From assembly GCA_039545315.1 (NCBI GenBank), contig BCIM01000001.1, forward strand, positions 166,525 through 230,524: a stretch of DNA of 64,000 bases. The letters run 5' to 3'. The stretch's first letter is position 1; each line of letters opens with the position of its first letter. The notes below the pieces were generated by a model, which did not search any database, had not been told where the DNA came from, and saw nothing but the letters and a program-made list of their open reading frames with translations. The stretch is from Kondoa malvinella (taxonomy: Eukaryota; Basidiomycota; Agaricostilbomycetes; Agaricostilbales; Kondoaceae). Position numbers and translations under genes: made by a program. Of this stretch, positions 59,148-64,000 are shown piece after piece.

Positions 59148-61142
59148 CTATTCAATATGTGACACGATGTACACTCTTGTTCCGTGAGTCGGAACCGAAG
59201 CGGTCATGTTGTGCTCGTGCAATTCGGTAGCACCGTCCTGCCAGACATCAAGCGATCTTATCTTGTGAATCGGCGTGTTTGGGAAGAGCAGATGGAAAGG
59301 CGCAGTGACAATGTGGTTTTGCGGCGAATGGTTGAGGAAGGCGACAACGTATCTGTCGTGATCCAAAGGACCTTGCCACCACTGTATCGTGCCGCCGTAG
59401 ACGTCTTCGATCCAAACTCTTCTAGCAGGCTTGCCCAGAGCGTTTTGGTTAATCGCCTACAAGAACGTGTCAGTGCATGAAAACAAATCGAAAATGATCG
59501 GCTGACCAGAAGGTGACTATTGAGTAAAAGAGCTTTCGTCTTCGTATCCATATTCCGCAAGTCGTTACCTGCACAGTTCAGCTCAATGGAGTAAAGCTTG
59601 TCGGCAAAAGAGCGCACCCAAGAGAAGCGGTGACTTGACGATCGCCCACATTGCGAAATGTGTCATGCTAAGGATACATCAGCGTGCAAGTCCCCAAGCA
59701 GGCGCGGCCGCTCACTATTCGTCGTCTGTCATGTTCCCAAGCCCTACTTCCAGCATGTCGAGATCATTGAATGCTCCCTCGTGAGAGTACTCAATCACTT
59801 CAGCAGCTTTGTTGATGATGTTCATTACGCTACAGCCGGGACCGTGACCGTCCCAATACTGTATTCTCAGCTATGCATGAAAGCCAATGCCAGCCGGAGA
59901 TGACTTACGCAATTGGCATGCGTGCATGCGCATTCGGGCTTGTCCACATCGAAATTGTCGTAGATGCTAGAAGCTATTGTTAGCTGCAGATAAGGCAAAT
60001 TGACTCAACATACTCGCCAGCCATACGCCAACTGGTGGAAGCCTCAGCCATAAACATCTGCATTGCGTGGTATCACATACGAGTTTGAGATGGTAGGAGC
60101 CCATTCATAGGCTACCAAAGTATCAGCAACCCTACTGATCAGCGCGCAGGACGAGCTTACTGCGATCCATGCCCCAGGAACACAAGGAATAGACCATATC
60201 TCGACCAGTATCGAGTATAGCGTCAGACATTCTCTTGTATCGAGCTAGAGACACCTCAGGAGAGCCTTCTTGACCCTGATTGTGGCAATTATCGTCTGTA
60301 AGCGAAGGGCTCGATTAAGCACGGCAGACATGCTGACAAGTCTTTAGCTTACATTTCAAGTAGTCGACATCCCAGTCAGCGAAAGTTTGCGCATCAATGT
60401 GCTCGTAGCCCAAAGAAGCAGGATATCCAGCACAGGTCAGGCTGAGCAAAGATATACCTTAGCTTAGTGATATTTACAGACATGCATACTTACGTTCCAG
60501 CTGAGCTGTAGATACCAATCTGTGACGCTGTCAGCTATCGAAGTCACTCACGACACAACACATGCCTTCAAGCCCATCTTGTGTATCTTTGCAGCCAAAC
60601 TCTTGATCCCGCTCGGAAAGCGGACGGGATCAGATACTAATCTAGACGTTTTCGGATCCCGCTCTCTGGCCTGCCAGCAGTCGTCAATCATGACGTAGTC
60701 GTAGCCTGCTGCTTTGAGACCAGATTCGACCACTAGTACACGATTGGAAATCGCCCTTTTCAAGCGAGGGAGTATTTACTGATCTGCGCGTGGTCCAGAA
60801 ACAGCTCTTCGTCCACATTACAGCCAAAGTGGTTCCAGCTATTCCAGCCCTATGTTTCGTTCAGCCTGATGCAGAACGACACTGCAGTCATCGTACCATC
60901 ACAGGTTTCCTCGCAAGTCCATTATAGCTCATTCCTTGCTCAACAGAATCTTCAGACTCGAGCAAAGCAGCGCGTTGAACCCAGATAACACTTAGGACGA
61001 AGCAAATGAAAGCAAACAGAGAGATAGCAATACGTCGTGCTCGCTTGCGTGGATTCTTGCGCCTGGGTTGAGGAGCGAGAACATGCTCTGCGACGGTCGG
61101 TAAGGCTTGATAGCTGCTCATACGGGAGGGAGTCGTTGGCAT
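59148..61142 (-). CDS. GH27 alpha-galactosidase with N-terminal membrane anchor
   Basis: Retaining glycosidase removing terminal alpha-galactose. The N-terminus is a basic cytosolic segment ([13 protein letters not shown]) followed by one hydrophobic stretch [17 protein letters not shown], a signal anchor rather than a cleaved signal peptide. The catalytic domain has [48 protein letters not shown], the nucleophile Asp in [35 protein letters not shown] (acid/base Asp; joined across two introns near 60040-60080), and [17 protein letters not shown] helices with [10 protein letters not shown]. The C-terminal beta domain reads [13 protein letters not shown] and AFLNHSPQN, ending VYIVSHIE. About ten introns. 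Start at 61142; an upstream in-frame ATG (61187) adds hydrophobic residues before the basic segment. Confidence 0.87.
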
Positions 61143-61464
61143 TGTGAAAGCACAGCAGGCAAATAGAGTGATAGACAGGCAGTGCAATTTTGCTGGTGAG
61201 AAGACTCAAGAATGTTAGGCCGTCGAGCCGATCACATGAACGGTAAGAATAGCAAGGCGATATAGCAACTGGCAAAGCACTGGAAGCTGTACTGGTCAAG
61301 ACAGTGTTCTATGGCAACCTCGGAATCTGTGGAGCTCCGAAAAGGACGACTGCCATGCAACAGCGAAGGAATGCTGGTATACACATGTATTTCAAGTCTA
61401 GCATATCCCCTGGCCAGATACCCAACCGCCTCCATCAATCCGCTGGACCTTGCTATACCAGATC

Positions 61465-62703
61465 TTATCTGTAAGGCGCATCGCTCCTCTACAAGCTGTG
61501 ATCAGCTCGAGTCAGTCGATATATGAAAGTCAACATACCAAGTTGGCAGCAATCTCCGCTTCCATCCGATCTCCATTGGCTGTACAGTCGTCAGCATATT
61601 CCAAAAGCAGACTATGAGTAAGCTGAAGACGAACCCAATAGTTTCTCCTTGTTGTACAATAGCTCTTCGCGAGTCTCTGTGGTGTACTCTTGGTTTTGTG
61701 CTGCCAAAGCCATTAGCCTGAGTTGGAAGAGAGCACATGTCAAGCTTACTTTCGACAATAGCGTCAACCGGGCATGCTTCTTGGCAGAATCCACCTAGAA
61801 GGTAGATGAGAAACTCTCTTCGAGATAATTATCTGATTGAACCTACAGTAGATGCACTGTTCGTTTTCTTGAATGAGTCTAGAATCAAACACATTCGATG
61901 AGTAACGAACCTTGGTCATATCCAGATCATAGCTATGCAGGCTAATCAGCACCACGCATGCCCAACATACATACGAGCTCACCGAGTAGTTCTCCTTGCG
62001 CCATCCTCACGAGTCTCGGACTCGATAGTGATAGCTTGAGCGGGGCAGATGGCTTCACAAAGCTTGCAGGCTGTGCCCAACTCTTTAGTACACATGATCT
62101 GGTCATGTACAACAGGCAGCGCACCAATACATCGCTCTTCACCTGATGCATAACGTCGAAGAGCATGTTCACCACGGAAACGAGGACTGATTGGACCACG
62201 TTCGAACGGATACATGATGGTCTGTACGGTGCTATCTCATTAGCTGATGTGCAGCTAAGCGAATTAGCCAACGTACGTATGGTGGTCTGAAAAATTGTTC
62301 GAGCACGACCCACATGCCTATTGTCGAGAACGCGAGCATGAGCTGGAAGTCCAAGCGCTACGTTGACTGACGAACCTCGCATGATTTCAGTAAAGAAGAA
62401 GAGATGGGCCGCCTTGTCCAGAGCAGAAGGGCCTTTGCTATAATCTGGGTTTTGGACTTGCATGGGTGTATAGACGTGGTCTATGCCTCCAGTTCGCTTG
62501 TCGCTGCCAGAAATACCATAAGAGCCGCTGTGATTCTCCTTGTAGCCTTGTCCTTCGTATTCTGGTGCATTTGGCTCGACAGATCGTCCCGTGGCGAGCG
62601 GCGTTGCTGGACGAGCTGTACTGCTGTGTAGCAACGATCTTGCGACGATAGAGGCTGGCAGGGGTCGCTGCGGCCTTAGCGAAGTGAGAAATATGCGCTG
62701 CAT
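61465..62703 (-). CDS. NUO23: NADH dehydrogenase (complex I) TYKY/NDUFS8 iron-sulfur subunit
   Basis: Matrix-arm subunit of respiratory complex I carrying clusters N6a and N6b. A presequence [16 protein letters not shown], followed by [14 protein letters not shown], is followed by a basidiomycete-type N-terminal stretch and then FEIMRG-like [18 protein letters not shown]. Next come [31 protein letters not shown], the first 4Fe-4S motif [13 protein letters not shown] and, across an intron, [18 protein letters not shown]. The C-terminus is [18 protein letters not shown], then [13 protein letters not shown] joined by the acceptor CTTGTAG to RSDAPYR and a TAA at 61465, matching the usual ending of fungal homologs. 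Continuing without that acceptor would give a long unrelated tail. Two ferredoxin-like motifs are complete. Confidence 0.92.
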
Positions 62704-63099
62704 GATGGCTGACGAGAGGCAACATGCACAAGCGAATCAATCGAAGTGTATTTTGTCGAGCAACAAGCAAACGGCAATTCCACGCTCTCGCTGTCTCTGC
62801 ATGGCCCTGCAATCCCCCTTCATGCTTTTCTTTAGGTATTGTTCGGCCTGGGTATCCGTTTCGTCTTATGCTGTCTGGCTGGCAATCACCTGTATCAGAG
62901 CTTGATTCCTACTTTCTGCCCGTATTATGCGGCTGTGTTCATACCGCACGTTGGCTTATATGTCTGACGCATCTCGCAAGCTGTGCAAGTCGTTCATATT
63001 CGCCATTTCTTGCACCGGATCACGTTTTCCAGTCTTTGAGCATTATATTGGTGTCCTCTTTCTGCCTGCTCGCACTTGTTTCATACCACCATTCCAAGT
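62704..63099. promoter_or_regulatory. Divergent promoter (complex I subunit / ABC paralog)
   Basis: About 400 bases between divergent start codons. No gene recognised. The half near 63099 has patchy similarity to the region just upstream of ABC transporter 1. Confidence 0.4.
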
Positions 63100-64000
63100 A
63101 TGGCTATCTGCAGTGATGAGCTAGAATTAGGCCAGGCAGGCTCGGATTGTCGCGTCTTCGACTTTCGCTTGTCTTTCCACGCTGGTGTGCTCTCCCTTCT
63201 TCCGGCAGCTATCTTCATCGCTGCTTCTCTGCCGTGGATCAAGTACTTGCTATCTCAAAGGATCAAGCTACAAGAGGCCCGAGCTCCTCGACTCTTGTGG
63301 CACAGCAAGCTATTTTGCGGCATCATGGCTTCAATTGGCCATCTGGTAGCGCTGATAGCATGGTCTACAACCACACCAAGCTCGCTGAGAATCCCGCTCA
63401 CTTACGCCATGGTCGCACTGGACTTTTTGGCATCGCTTGTTCTTCCCATCTTGTCGAGCTTGGAGCATCACCGCCGTCCCCGGAGCTCGGTGCTATTGCA
63501 AAGGCATGCTGTGCTTCTACTCGAGGCTTTATATAACCTGATGCATTCACGCTCAGCTTTCTCGCTATATCAATCCTTTTCGACTGCGCTCGCATTCGTA
63601 ATTTCGCTCTGCTCGATGTTGGCACCTTCTACCTGTCAGCATTTTGCACAGCTTTCGCCGGCCGAGTCTTCCTTCTCCTACTAGAGCAAATCCACAAAAC
63701 AGCCTGGCTTTAACCAGCTTCCGCCCAAAAGAAAGCAAGTCGAGAAGCCACCGCGGGCCTGTTCGAGCGATTAACCGTTACTTGGTTCATACCTTATCTG
63801 TTCATTGGATGGAATCGCCAGTTAAAGATGAAGGATTTGGGCGAGGCTAGCTATGCCGACCCAGAAGAGGAGTACGCGACCTTTTGGGCTGAGTGGCAGA
63901 AGGCGACAAAGCTCAAGTATGGTCTGGTAAAAGCTATTTGGACGTCCATGGGCTTGGAGATGCTCTATCCTGTCTTGCCTAGTGAGTCTTACATACCTCT
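63100..64000 (+). pseudogene. ABCC-type ABC transporter paralog, with in-frame stop, truncated by window end
   Basis: Paralog of the transporter at 305. It starts MAICSDELELGQAGSDCRVF and aligns with MVICSDELMFKAGSSCRAF through the whole TMD0-like region. The first intron cannot be a GT intron: aligning with gene 1 requires splicing TTGCAAAG to CTTTCTCGC, giving a GC-AG intron at 63504-63556. After it, SILFDCARIRNFALLDVG and GRVFLLLLEQIHKTAWL match gene 1, but the codon aligned with the CAG of gene 1 is TAA (63711-63713). The frame then stays open and similar (QKKASREATAGLFERLTVTW, KMKDLGEA, EEEYATFWAEW) to the next donor at 63952. There are no other lesions in what is visible. It is either a recent pseudogene, a gene with a polymorphic nonsense codon, or a sequencing error. 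Confidence 0.75.
63504..63556 (+). other. Probable GC-AG intron
   Basis: Donor AAG|GCATGC, acceptor GCTCAG|C, 53 bases. The exon junction and phase equal those of the GT-AG intron of ABC transporter 1 (709-756 region). No GT donor nearby restores the paralog-supported frame. Confidence 0.6.

Noticed and set aside
63076..63684. 202-codon frame covering the start of the ABC paralog
   Set aside because: Its second half is the wrong frame: it reads through the GC-AG intron. Alignment with ABC transporter 1 shows the true exon 2 frame.

Overview
This is nuclear DNA of a fungus, almost certainly a basidiomycete. Genes are interrupted by many short introns (mostly about 45 to 80 bases, GT..AG, with CTGAC/CTAAC-like branch sites), intergenic gaps are small, and the protein repertoire fits: a DUF6534 membrane protein, a DUF1996-WSC secreted protein, a DASH complex subunit, fungal SET proteins and polyprenyl diphosphate synthase. 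Species cannot be named from the sequence. All gene models below were read by eye from codon continuity and family conservation, so individual splice sites may be off.

Layout. 0.3-5.7 kb: complete ABCC-type ABC transporter. 5.8-8.7 kb: tRNA dihydrouridine synthase (DUS2) and inorganic pyrophosphatase. 8.8-14.8 kb: TLC-domain membrane protein (-), WRAP53/TCAB1-like WD40 protein (+), and a C2H2 zinc-finger regulator with a long leader (+). 15-19.2 kb: one or two small unidentified genes, centrin and prefoldin subunit 1 (all -), then a UBC4/5-like E2 enzyme (+) with an unusual tail. 20-23.8 kb: secreted DUF1996 protein with five WSC domains. 24-34 kb: glutathione S-transferase, YML020W-like alpha/beta hydrolase, SET protein, ALDH7-type aldehyde dehydrogenase and carboxypeptidase Y-like protease.

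34-41.6 kb is the least ordinary part: a mitochondrial PPR-like protein, an F-box protein, a DUF6534 membrane protein, and three related copies of a 150-240 bp repeat. One copy contains the promoter and presequence exon of the PPR-like gene. 41.8-51 kb: O-fucosyltransferase-like protein, polyprenyl diphosphate synthase (COQ1), a cytochrome P450, methionine sulfoxide reductase A and a FAD-dependent oxidoreductase. 51.5-58.9 kb: DASH subunit ASK1, an XLF/Nej1-type end-joining factor, a second SET protein and a 14-3-3 protein with micro-exons. 59-62.7 kb: membrane-anchored GH27 alpha-galactosidase and the complex I TYKY subunit. From 63.1 kb: a second ABC transporter, paralogous to the first, which carries an in-frame stop codon and runs off the window.

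Most genes are unrelated housekeeping neighbours. The points most worth checking are the E2 enzyme with two SUMO-interacting-like motifs, the dispersed repeat that supplies a presequence exon, the broken ABC paralog with a probable GC-AG intron, the XLF homolog with a Ku-binding-like tail, and a P450 lacking the usual acidic I-helix residue.
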